DNA of 12,546 bases from DTGL01 sp038895395 (GCA_038895395.1 JAWANJ010000024.1:1-12546); one strand, 5' to 3'. Shown: positions 1 through 7,002, counted from the stretch's first letter. Numbers and translations: made by a program. Notes: generated by a model not told the origin, from the letters alone.

Positions 1-494
1 TTCGCAAAGATGTTTTGCTTAAAGTTGGTGGATACGACGAAGATTACAAGTATTACAGAGAAGATACTGATCTGACATTTAAAATATTGGAGCTTGGTTA
101 CAAATTTAAACATGTAAAAGCAAATTTTTTACACGACCATAAATTAACAAAACCACCCGGCCCTTTTGGTATGTTCAAATATGCATTGCATCGGCTTAAA
201 TATCATCAAGATGATGTTCTGCTTTACAAGAAGCATCCAAATGAACTTACAAAAAAATTTTTCGATATAAAATTTGGTTTTTTGATAAACCCCATGTATG
301 ACTTCAAAGTAGCCACTGGATTGTGGAAAAAAGGTGGCAAACTCCAACTTAGCTCACCTCGCGGTATTGTTTTTATTGAGAACAAAACACCTCTTCATAC
401 AATAGCGATAATCTCGCTAGGGGTTTGCTATGTGTTTGCCGTTAAATTTGTAAGGCTTTTGGCAAGCATACGCCATAGAAAGCTTCTTATATAG
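1..494 (+). CDS. Glycosyltransferase family 2, C-terminal part (5' end outside window)
   Basis: The reading frame is open to the left edge, so the true start lies outside the window; the TTG at 15 is internal. It opens with a typical family 2 signature: an RKDVLLKVGGYDE segment followed by YREDTDLTF. This is the Glu-Asp region that contributes the catalytic base and acceptor site in GT-A enzymes using nucleotide-sugar donors. A basic region follows, and near the C-terminus lies one hydrophobic helix (about 20 residues, roughly 396-460) with a basic tail, so the enzyme is probably held at the cytoplasmic face of the membrane. The family role is sugar transfer to lipid, surface polysaccharide or protein; the substrate cannot be read from this fragment. 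It ends at TAG (492-494), with an in-frame TGA four codons later. Confidence 0.85.
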   Translation, partial: RKDVLLKVGGYDEDYKYYREDTDLTFKILELGYKFKHVKANFLHDHKLTKPPGPFGMFKYALHRLKYHQDDVLLYKKHPNELTKKFFDIKFGFLINPMYDFKVATGLWKKGGKLQLSSPRGIVFIENKTPLHTIAIISLGVCYVFAVKFVRLLASIRHRKLLI

Positions 495-523
495 TTTTGG
501 CAAAATTGAAGCAAATACTCATA

Positions 524-533
524 ATTAAAATAT
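524..533 (+). promoter_or_regulatory. Putative TATA box for the DUF5654 gene
   Basis: An AT-only stretch (attaaaatat) lies about 30 nt upstream of the GGGGTGG Shine-Dalgarno site at 554-560. That is the spacing expected of an archaeal TATA element feeding a short leader. The region is generally AT-rich, so the call rests on position only. Confidence 0.3.
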
Positions 534-553
534 TTCTGTTGTTAAATTTTTTT

Positions 554-560
554 GGGGTGG
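554..560 (+). promoter_or_regulatory. Ribosome binding site in front of TTG 565
   Basis: GGGGTGG resembles the sites in front of other genes here (GGTGGG before 910, GGGGGTG before 1709, GGGGG before 11662). The next start codon is the TTG at 565, four bases on. This suggests that translation of the DUF5654 protein begins at 565, although that frame now closes at a TGA at 610-612 (see the gene entry). Confidence 0.5.
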
Positions 561-625
561 TTGATTGACAGCAAAAGAAGAATTAAAAAAGACAAAAAAT
601 AGAGGTAATTGAAAAGATATCAGCT

Positions 626-820
626 TTGATGACTGCAGCGTTTGGACTTATTGCTGCACTTGCTTGGAACGATGCAATAAAAAGCTTGTTTGCGGAAGGT
701 GGCCCACTTTATTTCTTAGCAACATATGGTATTTGGGCGTACGCTGTGCTTATTACAATAATTGCTGTTGTTGCAACAATTTGGATTGGCAGGGTGGCAC
801 AGAAGGCAAAAGAGGCCTAA
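626..820 (+). CDS. DUF5654 family small membrane protein, probable frameshift near the start
   Basis: This small membrane protein contains the segment TAAFGLIAALAWNDAIK, which I recognise as the core of the archaeal DUF5654 family. An Ala/Gly-rich helix is followed by an amphipathic loop and a second membrane helix (ATYGIWAYAVLITIIAVV), with a basic tail. Function is unknown. The first Met or Leu start in this frame (626/629) seems too late: family members have about 15 polar residues before this core, and the same frame upstream codes EVIEKISAL without a good start. A ribosome site plus TTG at 565 opens another frame encoding MTAKEELKKTK. It would join this one if a single A were removed from the A-run at 594-599. 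An assembly or sequencing indel is the likeliest cause. If so, the gene spans 565-820. Confidence 0.7.
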   Translation: MMTAAFGLIAALAWNDAIKSLFAEGGPLYFLATYGIWAYAVLITIIAVVATIWIGRVAQKAKEA

Positions 821-869
821 CAGCAAACTACAAACAAAAAAAGCCAGGCCATAAGGAAGGGCTTCAATG

Positions 870-878
870 CTTTAAATA
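870..878 (+). promoter_or_regulatory. Putative TATA box for the EF-Tu domain-2-like gene
   Basis: CTTTAAATA lies about 27 nt upstream of the GGTGGG site at 901-906. This matches archaeal TATA-box spacing and predicts a transcript starting close to 900 with a very short leader. Confidence 0.45.
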
Positions 879-909
879 ACTACTGTACACAATAGTATAG
901 GGTGGGCAC

Positions 910-1167
910 TTGCCTGAAGAACTTGTGGGGAAAATAACACATATCTTTGGTAAAATAAACGTGGCAGTGGTAAAGCTTAGCGGCACTTTGAAGAAAGGCG
1001 AAAAAATAAAGATCAAGGGTAAAGGGATTGAATTTGAGCAATCAGTGCAGAGCATGCAGATTGAACACAAAAATGTGGACGTTGCAAAGAAAGGACAAGA
1101 GATAGGTCTTAAGCTTGATCAGCAAGCTCGCGAGGGCTGTGAAGTTTACAGAGTGATAGAGGAATAG
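910..1167 (+). CDS. Translation elongation factor EF-Tu domain 2-like small protein
   Basis: This 85-residue protein consists of a single EF-Tu/IF2 domain-2-type beta barrel. It runs from VGKITHIFGKINVAVVKLSG through LKKGEKIKIKGKG and QSMQIEHKNVDVAKKGQEIG to a terminal GCEVYRV. This is the order of conserved strands in the archaeal family usually annotated as 'translation elongation factor-like protein'. It has no GTPase domain, so it is not itself a factor; the family's role is unknown, and an RNA- or ribosome-linked function is only an inference. The TTG start at 910 is chosen because GGTGGG (901-906) sits three bases upstream and the family begins in this way. The gene ends in TAG, with a TAA nine codons later in frame. 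Confidence 0.85.
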   Translation: MPEELVGKITHIFGKINVAVVKLSGTLKKGEKIKIKGKGIEFEQSVQSMQIEHKNVDVAKKGQEIGLKLDQQAREGCEVYRVIEE

Positions 1168-1178
1168 GACGAGCAGAT

Positions 1179-1188
1179 AATATTTAAG
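1179..1188 (+). promoter_or_regulatory. Putative TATA box for the yjbQ-like gene
   Basis: AATATTTAAG lies just after the stop of the preceding gene and about 35 nt upstream of a purine-rich ribosome site (AAGAGG, 1218-1223). The site stands ten bases before the ATG at 1234. Spacing is right for an archaeal promoter, so this gene probably has its own transcript. Confidence 0.4.
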
Positions 1189-1233
1189 AGCTAATAGATA
1201 GGGCAAAAACATTAAACAAGAGGCAGTACTAGA

Positions 1234-1650
1234 ATGGTTTCCAAAACAATTAGATTTTTTGTTGAGACTACAAAGGACATATGCATAAGAGATATAACAA
1301 AAGATGTTGAAAAAGCAGTAAATGAATCGAAGATTGAAAATGGTGTTGCGATTGTATTTGTGCCAGGTTCAACAGCAAGCATTTCTACAATGGAGTTTGA
1401 GCCAGGGCTTTTAAAGGATCTTCCAGAGGTTTTTCAAAAGATAGCCCCTTTTGATAAGGATTGGCAACATCACAAAACTTGGAATGACAGAAATGGGGCC
1501 TCTCACATACTTGCGACAATTTTAGGGCCTTCTACAACAGTACCTTTTCAAAACAGAAAGCTACTTTTAGGCACTTGGCAGCAGATTGTGCTGATTGATT
1601 TTGACAGAGAACCGAGAAGGAGGGAAGTTATAGTCCAAATTATTGGGTAA
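1234..1650 (+). CDS. yjbQ: YjbQ/UPF0047 family protein (secondary thiamine-phosphate synthase type)
   Basis: The protein has 138 residues, the usual length of the family. Family marks are FVPGSTASISTMEFEPGL near residues 42-60, then H-K-T-W-N-D-R-N-G-A-S-H, in which the two histidines and the Asp/Asn belong to the conserved metal/active-site pocket. The C-terminal signature LLLGTWQQIVLIDFD follows, ending in RRREVIVQIIG. Family members form compact trimers, and E. coli YjbQ has weak thiamine-phosphate synthase activity; the true physiological role in archaea is not settled. A promoter-like element and AAGAGG precede the ATG, which fits the family N-terminus. It is the last of three small plus-strand genes before paaK and shows no obvious functional link to its neighbours. 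Confidence 0.9.
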   Translation: MVSKTIRFFVETTKDICIRDITKDVEKAVNESKIENGVAIVFVPGSTASISTMEFEPGLLKDLPEVFQKIAPFDKDWQHHKTWNDRNGASHILATILGPSTTVPFQNRKLLLGTWQQIVLIDFDREPRRREVIVQIIG

Positions 1651-1661
1651 ACTTCTACTGA

Positions 1662-1671
1662 TTTTTTAAAA
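1662..1671 (+). promoter_or_regulatory. Putative TATA box for paaK
   Basis: TTTTTTAAAA lies about 30 nt upstream of the ribosome site at 1697-1703, in the short gap between the yjbQ-like gene and the acyl-CoA ligase. Spacing fits an archaeal TATA element. Confidence 0.4.
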
Positions 1672-1678
1672 CTTTTTA

Positions 1679-1699
1679 CCCGAATATCATTACTTCGGG
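1679..1699 (+). promoter_or_regulatory. Inverted repeat overlapping the transcription start and ribosome site of paaK
   Basis: CCCGAA (1679-1684) and TTCGGG (1694-1699) form a perfect six-base inverted repeat around a nine-base loop. The right arm overlaps the start of the GGGGGTG ribosome site. It could be an operator for a dimeric repressor or, if transcribed, a hairpin masking the ribosome site. No regulator is encoded nearby. Confidence 0.35.
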
Positions 1700-1708
1700 G
1701 GTGTTGGC

Positions 1709-3007
1709 GTGTATTGGAACAAAAAAATGGAAACAATGAAAGTAAAAGAGCGCGAAAAGCTTCAGCTAAAAAGACTCAAAAGTGTAGTTGCAAGATGCGC
1801 AAAAATAGATTTCTACAAGAAGCGATTTAGGGAAGCTGGGTTTAAACCGTCACAAATAAAAACACTTAAAGACATCACAAAGATTCCTTTCACTGTGAAA
1901 AATGACTTAAGAGATACATATCCTTTTGGAATGTTTGTGGCACCAATGAAAGACATAGTGGAAATTCACGCTTCTTCTGGCACCACGGGAAAGCCAATAG
2001 TGGTTGGTTACACAAAGAACGACATTGAAAACGTATGGAGTGAAACAATGGCACGAGCATACACATCAGCAGGTGTCACGGCAAATGACATAGTTCAAAA
2101 TGCATATGGCTATGGGCTTTTCACTGGTGGCCTTGGTTTTCATTATGGTGCTATAAAGATTGGCGCTACTGTGGTTCCTACTGCGACAGGGAACACTGAA
2201 AGACAAATAATGCTGATGCAAGATTTTGGCACAACTGTGCTTTGTTGCACTCCAAGCTATGCACTTTACATTGCTGATGAAATGAAACGCTTAGGAGTCG
2301 ATTCTTCAAAGCTTAAACTAAGGATTGGTTTTTTTGGTGCAGAGCCATGGAGCGAGAAGATGCGCTCTGAAATACAAGAACGCCTACACCTAAACGCTTT
2401 TGATATGTACGGACTAACTGAGGTAATAGGCCCCGGTGTTGCAGCAGAGTGTGAAGAAAAATGTGGACTGCATGTATACGATGACCACTACGTTGTAGAA
2501 GTTATTGATCCGGAAACACTAGAGCCGGTAGCTCCAGGAGAAAAAGGAGAGCTCGTTTTTACAACAGTTACAAAAGAAGGTTTCCCAGTTTTAAGGTATA
2601 GAACAAGGGATCTATCAATATTGTATACTGATAAATGTGCGTGTGGCAGAACACACCCGAGGATAGCACGCATCAGTGGCCGCTCGGATGACATGCTTAA
2701 GATTCGTGGAGTAAACGTTTTTCCATCGCAGGTAGAATCAGTTGCTTTGGAGATACCCGGCTTAGAGCCATATTATCAGATAATAGTTGACAGAAAAGAT
2801 AACCTTGACACAATTGAAGTTCAAGTTGAGATGAGTGAGGAAGCATACTCGAAGAAGGAAATAAAAGAACCAGAGCTTAAAAAGAAACTATCTGAAAAGC
2901 TTCAGTCTGTTTTACAGATAAAAGCAGATGTAACCCTCCTAGCACCTAACACACTACCAAGAACTGAAGGAAAAGCAAAAAGGGTCATAGACAAAAGGAA
3001 GTTTTAA
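1709..3007 (+). CDS. paaK: Phenylacetate-CoA ligase (AMP-forming)
   Basis: This is an acyl-adenylate-forming ligase of PaaK type and full family length (432 residues). It catalyses ATP + CoA + aryl acetate to arylacetyl-CoA + AMP + PPi. Visible motifs are the nucleotide loop ASSGTTGKPIVVGYT (about residue 90), YGLTEVIGPGVAAECE (about 235), RYRTRDLS, the C-x-CGRTHPRIARISGRSDDM segment typical of PaaK, and IRGVNVFPSQVE leading into the mobile C-terminal ACT-like domain. A lysine near the end (EGKAKR) matches the catalytic lysine of the C-terminal domain. The GTG at 1709 is chosen because GGGGGTG lies six bases upstream. The gene converges on the IorAB/aminotransferase operon. This suggests a role in arylacetate metabolism, although many archaea use ADP-forming synthetases with IOR instead. 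Confidence 0.92.
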   Translation: MYWNKKMETMKVKEREKLQLKRLKSVVARCAKIDFYKKRFREAGFKPSQIKTLKDITKIPFTVKNDLRDTYPFGMFVAPMKDIVEIHASSGTTGKPIVVGYTKNDIENVWSETMARAYTSAGVTANDIVQNAYGYGLFTGGLGFHYGAIKIGATVVPTATGNTERQIMLMQDFGTTVLCCTPSYALYIADEMKRLGVDSSKLKLRIGFFGAEPWSEKMRSEIQERLHLNAFDMYGLTEVIGPGVAAECEEKCGLHVYDDHYVVEVIDPETLEPVAPGEKGELVFTTVTKEGFPVLRYRTRDLSILYTDKCACGRTHPRIARISGRSDDMLKIRGVNVFPSQVESVALEIPGLEPYYQIIVDRKDNLDTIEVQVEMSEEAYSKKEIKEPELKKKLSEKLQSVLQIKADVTLLAPNTLPRTEGKAKRVIDKRKF

Positions 3008-3008
3008 A

Positions 3009-3566
3009 CTATTGGCTTTCGGCGCCAAGTTTAAATGCTTTTAGATTAGTTTCTAATAGCGTTGGCTTTGATTCGAATGTTTCGGTTATGCTTTTCTCAA
3101 TGCTTTCTTTTTTTAGACCTAAAAGAGAACTTGAAGCACCAAGAATTACCATATTCTCTGCAAGAGAATTTCCAGCTTTTTCAGCAATTGTTTTCGTATC
3201 TATTAATATTGATTTTAAGCGCTTTAGTTCATTAATTACCAAATTTTCATCGTAAGAAATGTTTGGGACTTTCCAAATAGAAGACACTATTTTGCCGTCA
3301 ACACACAAATAGGAAAAGTATCTAAGGGCCTCCAGAGGTTCCATTGAAATGATGAGATCAGCCTCACCTTCTGGAATTATCGGAGAATAAATTTTGCCTT
3401 TAGAAATGCGAAGGTGTACATAAACAGCGCCACCACGCTGGCTCATTCCATGGATTTCTGCCTGCTTAAATAAAAAATTTTCCTTCTGCGCCGCAGAAAC
3501 AATTATCCTTGCTATGGTTAAAATTCCTTGGCCACCAACACCACTAATAATTATGTTTTTATCCAT
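3009..3566 (-). CDS. iorB: Indolepyruvate ferredoxin oxidoreductase, beta subunit
   Basis: This is the beta (gamma-domain) subunit of indolepyruvate:ferredoxin oxidoreductase, which with IorA oxidatively decarboxylates aryl pyruvates to arylacetyl-CoA using ferredoxin as electron acceptor. At 185 residues it is the usual length. It begins NIIISGVGGQGILTIARII, the Gly-rich loop of the family, followed by AEIHGMSQRGGAVYVHLRIS and EADLIISMEPLEALR, all strongly conserved. The ATG overlaps the end of iorA by eight bases, implying translational coupling; a purine-rich AAGAGG site lies inside the iorA end. It stops with TAG at 3009-3011, one base from the paaK stop on the other strand, and an in-frame TGA follows nine codons downstream. 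Confidence 0.93.
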   Translation of the reverse strand: MDKNIIISGVGGQGILTIARIIVSAAQKENFLFKQAEIHGMSQRGGAVYVHLRISKGKIYSPIIPEGEADLIISMEPLEALRYFSYLCVDGKIVSSIWKVPNISYDENLVINELKRLKSILIDTKTIAEKAGNSLAENMVILGASSSLLGLKKESIEKSITETFESKPTLLETNLKAFKLGAESQ

Positions 3567-5124
3567 ATTGTCGCCTCTTCAAAAGCTGGATACAAGCCCT
3601 CTTTGATATTACAACAGTTAGGCCCTTATAATTTAAGGCTTCCCTTATGATAGAAACATTTAATTTGTGATTTTGAGGTAATGGCTCTATGATTTTTATT
3701 CGCTCTTTTGGAACACCGGCACCAAGAATTATTTGTAAAAGAGACTCACCTGAAAGCATGGTCTCCTGTGTACCCGTCATAGCAACAGTACCATTATCAA
3801 GTATTATTAAAACCATGTTGTTATTGTGTTTAGCTGCCTCTACAAGAGCGGGTATGCCACTATGTGCAAAAGTTGAATCTCCTATTATTGCAACTGCGGG
3901 CGTTGCTCCACCAATAGAGGCACCTCTAGCATTATTCACAGAAGCACCCATACATATGCAACTCCCAATTGCTTTAAGTGGCTCAAGAGCACCTAGAGTG
4001 TAACAACCAATATCACCGAATACCATAACCTCTGCAGAGCCTTTTGCTTCATTAAGCGCTTTGTAAAGGTCAACATGTGGACAGCCAACACATGGCTGTG
4101 GAGGCCTCGGTGGTAACTCAATTGATAATTTTTTACCCTGCACTAATTTTTTGCCAAGTGCTTTTTTTACAATTTCACAATTAAGCTCCCCTGTGCTTTG
4201 AACATCGCCTGACAACTTGCCTATGATTTTTTTGCCTGGAAGTAAAGATTGAAGCTTTTCTTCAAGGAACGGATATCCTTCTTCAAAGACATAGATTTTC
4301 TTGAATGACTTTGCAAACTTTTTTATTTTACCAATTGGCAATGGATATGTAGAAACCTTAAAGCATGGCATTTTGCCAAGTGTAACCTCGAAAAAGTAAT
4401 TGAAAGCAACCCCCGAACAAACTGCACAACTTGACGCTTTTTTTGTTATGACTTTGTTAAAAGCGCTAGCTTCGGATTCCTGAAGAAGGCCTTTTTGCTT
4501 TTCAAGAAGCTTTTTGAACTGCTGACGTGCGTTTCCTGGCAAAAGAACCCACTCCTTGCAAGGCATCTTCTTATCCAAATTATTCTGTGCTCTTGGTTCT
4601 GTGGTTGTCACCACTTCCCTTGTGTGTGACACCCTTGTAACAAGACGTATCATCACTGGTAAGCCGAACTTTTCAGAAACATCAAAAGCTTTTATTGTCA
4701 TATCATATGCCTCTTGGGCATCAGCAGGTTCAAAAACAAAAACCTTTGCAAAATCTGCCAAATATCTTGAGTCTTGCTCATTCTGCGATGAATGCATACC
4801 AGGGTCATCAGCAACTGCTATAACTAAGCCACCTTTCACACCAGATATTGCTGAATTCACAAATGGGTCCATTGCAACATTAAGGCCAACATGCTTCATT
4901 GAAACAAGAGCCCTGCGACCTGCAAAAGATACGCCAAGAGCTGCTTCATAAGCTGTCTTTTCGTTTGAGCACCATTCCGCATTTATAGAATATTTTTCCT
5001 TTTTGTTTTGCAGATATTCTAGTATCTCAGTACTTGGCGTTCCAGGATAAGAAAATGCTGCAGAAATGCCAGCATGCAGTGCACCCAAAGCCACTGCTTC
5101 ACAACCAAGCAAAATCTCCTTCAT
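3559..5124 (-). CDS. iorA: Indolepyruvate ferredoxin oxidoreductase, alpha subunit, lacking the C-terminal ferredoxin domain
   Basis: This is the thiamine-diphosphate subunit of the arylpyruvate oxidoreductase. The pyrimidine-binding domain comes first (AAFSYPGTPSTEILEYL, about residues 22-38), then a middle linker region. The CVGCPHVDLYKAL motif and GDIGCYTLG lie near residues 345-370, and the TPP-binding segment GDSTFAHSGIPALVEA with LDNGTVAMTGTQ near 410-450. The open frame extends 42 codons further upstream, but those codons lie inside the aminotransferase gene and do not look like the family. The ATG at 5124, one base after the aminotransferase stop, matches the normal N-terminus. The protein ends at SKRACIQLLKRRQYG, where typical IorA continues with a ferredoxin domain binding two [4Fe-4S] clusters. 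Here there are 521 residues instead of roughly 600-650. Confidence 0.93.
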   Translation of the reverse strand: MKEILLGCEAVALGALHAGISAAFSYPGTPSTEILEYLQNKKEKYSINAEWCSNEKTAYEAALGVSFAGRRALVSMKHVGLNVAMDPFVNSAISGVKGGLVIAVADDPGMHSSQNEQDSRYLADFAKVFVFEPADAQEAYDMTIKAFDVSEKFGLPVMIRLVTRVSHTREVVTTTEPRAQNNLDKKMPCKEWVLLPGNARQQFKKLLEKQKGLLQESEASAFNKVITKKASSCAVCSGVAFNYFFEVTLGKMPCFKVSTYPLPIGKIKKFAKSFKKIYVFEEGYPFLEEKLQSLLPGKKIIGKLSGDVQSTGELNCEIVKKALGKKLVQGKKLSIELPPRPPQPCVGCPHVDLYKALNEAKGSAEVMVFGDIGCYTLGALEPLKAIGSCICMGASVNNARGASIGGATPAVAIIGDSTFAHSGIPALVEAAKHNNNMVLIILDNGTVAMTGTQETMLSGESLLQIILGAGVPKERIKIIEPLPQNHKLNVSIIREALNYKGLTVVISKRACIQLLKRRQYG

Positions 5125-5125
5125 T

Positions 5126-6292
5126 CTAAACACCACTAATAAGCTCACGCATACGCTCAAGACCAATTTCAATGGTTTTTTCATCAACAGTATAGGAAAT
5201 CCTAAAGTAGCCATTTCTTCCAAAGCCACGACCCGGGGTAAGAAGAACAAGCTTCTCCGAGGCCTTTTCTATAAACTTTACCTCATCTGGAATTGGGCTT
5301 TTTGGGAAGAAATAGAAGGTACCTTGCGGTTCGTAAAATTCATAGCCGGCTTTTTTAAGGCCTTTGCTTATAAGTTCCTTGCGCCTTTTATAAATATTTA
5401 CATCAACTTTAACATCAAGAACATCGGCAACAGCTTTTTGCAACAATGCAGGCGCATTTACAAAGCCAAGTATCCTTGTAGAGAACGCCAACTTTTCAAG
5501 TATACGCTTGTCATCTATTTCAGGATTGGTTGCGACATAACCAATGCGCTCACCAGCAACACCCAATGACTTTGACCATGAATATATCATAAATGAATTT
5601 TGATAGTGCTTGGTTATGCTTGGTGCCTTGCAATCAAAAACAATTTCCCTATATGGCTCATCAGATAGAACATAGATTGCTGAGCCAAGTTCTTCTTGCT
5701 TGTCTTCAAGAAACTTAGCAAGATCTTTAAGCTCACGCTCTGTGTAAACTCTACCTGTTGGATTGTTTGGGGAGTTCACAATAACAGCCCTTGTCTTTTT
5801 GCTTATTTTTTCATTAAGCGCTTCAAAATCGAATGCAAAGTCATCTTTTGTTTCAACAACAATTGGCTTTCCACCATGATTTTCAGCGTAGAATTTATAC
5901 TCGCAAAAATATGGCTCGAAAATTATTACTTCTTCGCCAGGGTTTAGTATGGTTTTGAGAACAATGTTCATAGCGCCTGCCGCACCAACAGTCATAGTTA
6001 TGTGCTCATAGGAAAAATCAATTTTATAGTTTCTTCGAAGCCAAGCAGCAACCTTTTCCCTAACATCCGGAAAGCCGGCATTTGACATATACTTATGAAT
6101 GCCTTTTTCAGAGGCATGCCTTTTCAGCGCCTCTATAAATTCAGCAGGCGGCTCAAGGTCTGGATTACCTATAGAAAAATCAGCAACATTCTCTGGACCA
6201 TATTTCTGTTTAAGTTTCAGGCCTTGTTCAAACATGCGTCTTATCCAGGAACTATCTTTTTCTGCTTCTTCGATGTAACGGGCAATTGCTAT
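5126..6292 (-). CDS. Class I/II PLP-dependent aminotransferase, probably aromatic
   Basis: This is a fold-type I aminotransferase. From the conventional ATG at 6235 it has 369 residues: VADFSIGNPDLEPP (substrate-binding N-terminus), NSPNNPTGRVY (PLP contact), LSDEPYREIVF (Asp contacting the pyridine nitrogen, plus Tyr), SWSKSLGVAGERIGY (Schiff-base lysine) and a C-terminal arginine region, GYFRISYT. The reading frame continues usefully upstream of that ATG as AIARYIEEAEKDSSWIRRM, the usual family N-terminus. I therefore place the start at the ATA at 6290-6292, six bases after a run of six G; ATT at 6284-6286 is an alternative. With iorA starting one base after its TAG stop, it most likely transaminates aromatic amino acids to the arylpyruvates oxidised by IorAB. 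Substrate choice is inferred from the neighbours. Confidence 0.88.
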   Translation of the reverse strand: MAIARYIEEAEKDSSWIRRMFEQGLKLKQKYGPENVADFSIGNPDLEPPAEFIEALKRHASEKGIHKYMSNAGFPDVREKVAAWLRRNYKIDFSYEHITMTVGAAGAMNIVLKTILNPGEEVIIFEPYFCEYKFYAENHGGKPIVVETKDDFAFDFEALNEKISKKTRAVIVNSPNNPTGRVYTERELKDLAKFLEDKQEELGSAIYVLSDEPYREIVFDCKAPSITKHYQNSFMIYSWSKSLGVAGERIGYVATNPEIDDKRILEKLAFSTRILGFVNAPALLQKAVADVLDVKVDVNIYKRRKELISKGLKKAGYEFYEPQGTFYFFPKSPIPDEVKFIEKASEKLVLLTPGRGFGRNGYFRISYTVDEKTIEIGLERMRELISGV

Positions 6293-6298
6293 TGCGAA

Positions 6299-6304
6299 CC
6301 CCCC
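6299..6304 (-). promoter_or_regulatory. G-run ribosome site upstream of the aminotransferase
   Basis: On the minus strand six consecutive G residues stand six bases before the ATA at 6292. This matches the spacing of Shine-Dalgarno sites elsewhere in the window and is the main reason for extending the aminotransferase beyond the ATG at 6235. A TATA-like TTTTATATC lies at 6311-6319 on the same strand. If it is the promoter, the transcript would start near 6288, and initiation would be leaderless rather than driven by this G-run. Confidence 0.35.
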
Positions 6305-6338
6305 GCAAGAAGATATAAAAGTTTTGGAAATTAACCTT

Positions 6339-6959
6339 TTATTTTTTTCTTATCGTTAGGAAAAAGCCAAGTGCAACTGAAAGCAAGGCTGCCATAAGTA
6401 CACGGAAATGTTCAGGGAGCATAAATGTTATTGTGTGTGCTGGAACCCAGAAAAATATTATAGTAAGTGGAATAACCCTAAACCAGGCTTTTTTGTCTAA
6501 CTCTTCGGCAAATTGCACCAACGGAAAGAACCTCTTCTTTTCGATAACCTTGTTAAAATATTCGTGAAGCAACATCATAGGCCATGCATAAAGCGCAAGC
6601 AGGTTCATCCAAAGGCTTACTGAAAATGCTGTGAATATTGGCCCAAAATCAGGCCAAAGGCCCTTTGAAATTATAGCATTGACACCAGCGTAAAATAGAG
6701 GGAAAACAATTGCAAACCACATTCCAAATAGGCCCCACACAATAAGCTTCAAATGCCAATCCTTAAGGTCCCATTTCTTGGTTGCTAAGCGCACTTTAAG
6801 CATTTCGCCAAAGGTAGCAAGCGCAGCAAATTTCAAAAACCCCATTGGCAAAGGATAAGCATTGGTAAGAGCTATGAAAAGGTCAAGGTTTGCAACTATT
6901 AAGCCAAGGATGATGAGAAAATAAAGCAAAGCAATCAAATCATAAAAAAGGTTTCTCAT
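6339..6959 (-). CDS. Polytopic integral membrane protein, unknown function
   Basis: This 206-residue hydrophobic protein has about five membrane helices. They include LFYDLIALLYFLIILGLIVANL, LIVWGLFGMWFAIVFPLFYAGV, a helix around FTAFSVSLWMNLLALYAW and, at the C-terminus, IPLTIIFFWVPAHTITFML and VLMAALLSVALGFFL, ending in a basic tail. The FWVPAHTITFMLPEHFRVLMA segment resembles a family of uncharacterised bacterial and archaeal membrane proteins distantly reminiscent of Mpv17/PMP22; I recall it only as hypothetical. The open frame extends to 7001, but the ATG at 6959 is preferred because AAGGTG lies six bases upstream of it. It reads into the aminotransferase 46 bases downstream and may be the first gene of that operon. 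A role in transport or amino-acid uptake would be speculation. Confidence 0.75.
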   Translation of the reverse strand: MRNLFYDLIALLYFLIILGLIVANLDLFIALTNAYPLPMGFLKFAALATFGEMLKVRLATKKWDLKDWHLKLIVWGLFGMWFAIVFPLFYAGVNAIISKGLWPDFGPIFTAFSVSLWMNLLALYAWPMMLLHEYFNKVIEKKRFFPLVQFAEELDKKAWFRVIPLTIIFFWVPAHTITFMLPEHFRVLMAALLSVALGFFLTIRKK

Positions 6960-6965
6960 AAAGTG

Positions 6966-6971
6966 CACCTT
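6966..6971 (-). promoter_or_regulatory. Ribosome binding site deciding the membrane-protein start
   Basis: AAGGTG on the minus strand, six bases before the ATG at 6957-6959, is a strong archaeal Shine-Dalgarno match. It argues against the longer start at 7001. Confidence 0.6.
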
Positions 6972-7002
6972 AAATTGCAACAAATATTTTTTGCGCAACA
7001 AG

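Noticed and set aside
841..864. Possible terminator hairpin (AAGCC ... GGCTT) after the DUF5654 gene
   Set aside because: The stem is only five bases with a long loop and no following T-run; archaeal terminators are T-rich tracts, so this is not supported.
5125..5250. Longer iorA start at 5250
   Set aside because: The extra 42 residues overlap the conserved C-terminus of the aminotransferase and do not match the IorA family; the ATG at 5124 gives the family N-terminus.
3689..5569. Open frames on the plus strand opposite iorA and the aminotransferase (3689-4003, 4556-4951, 5066-5569)
   Set aside because: They are antisense shadows of strongly conserved coding sequence, with no family resemblance and no ribosome sites.
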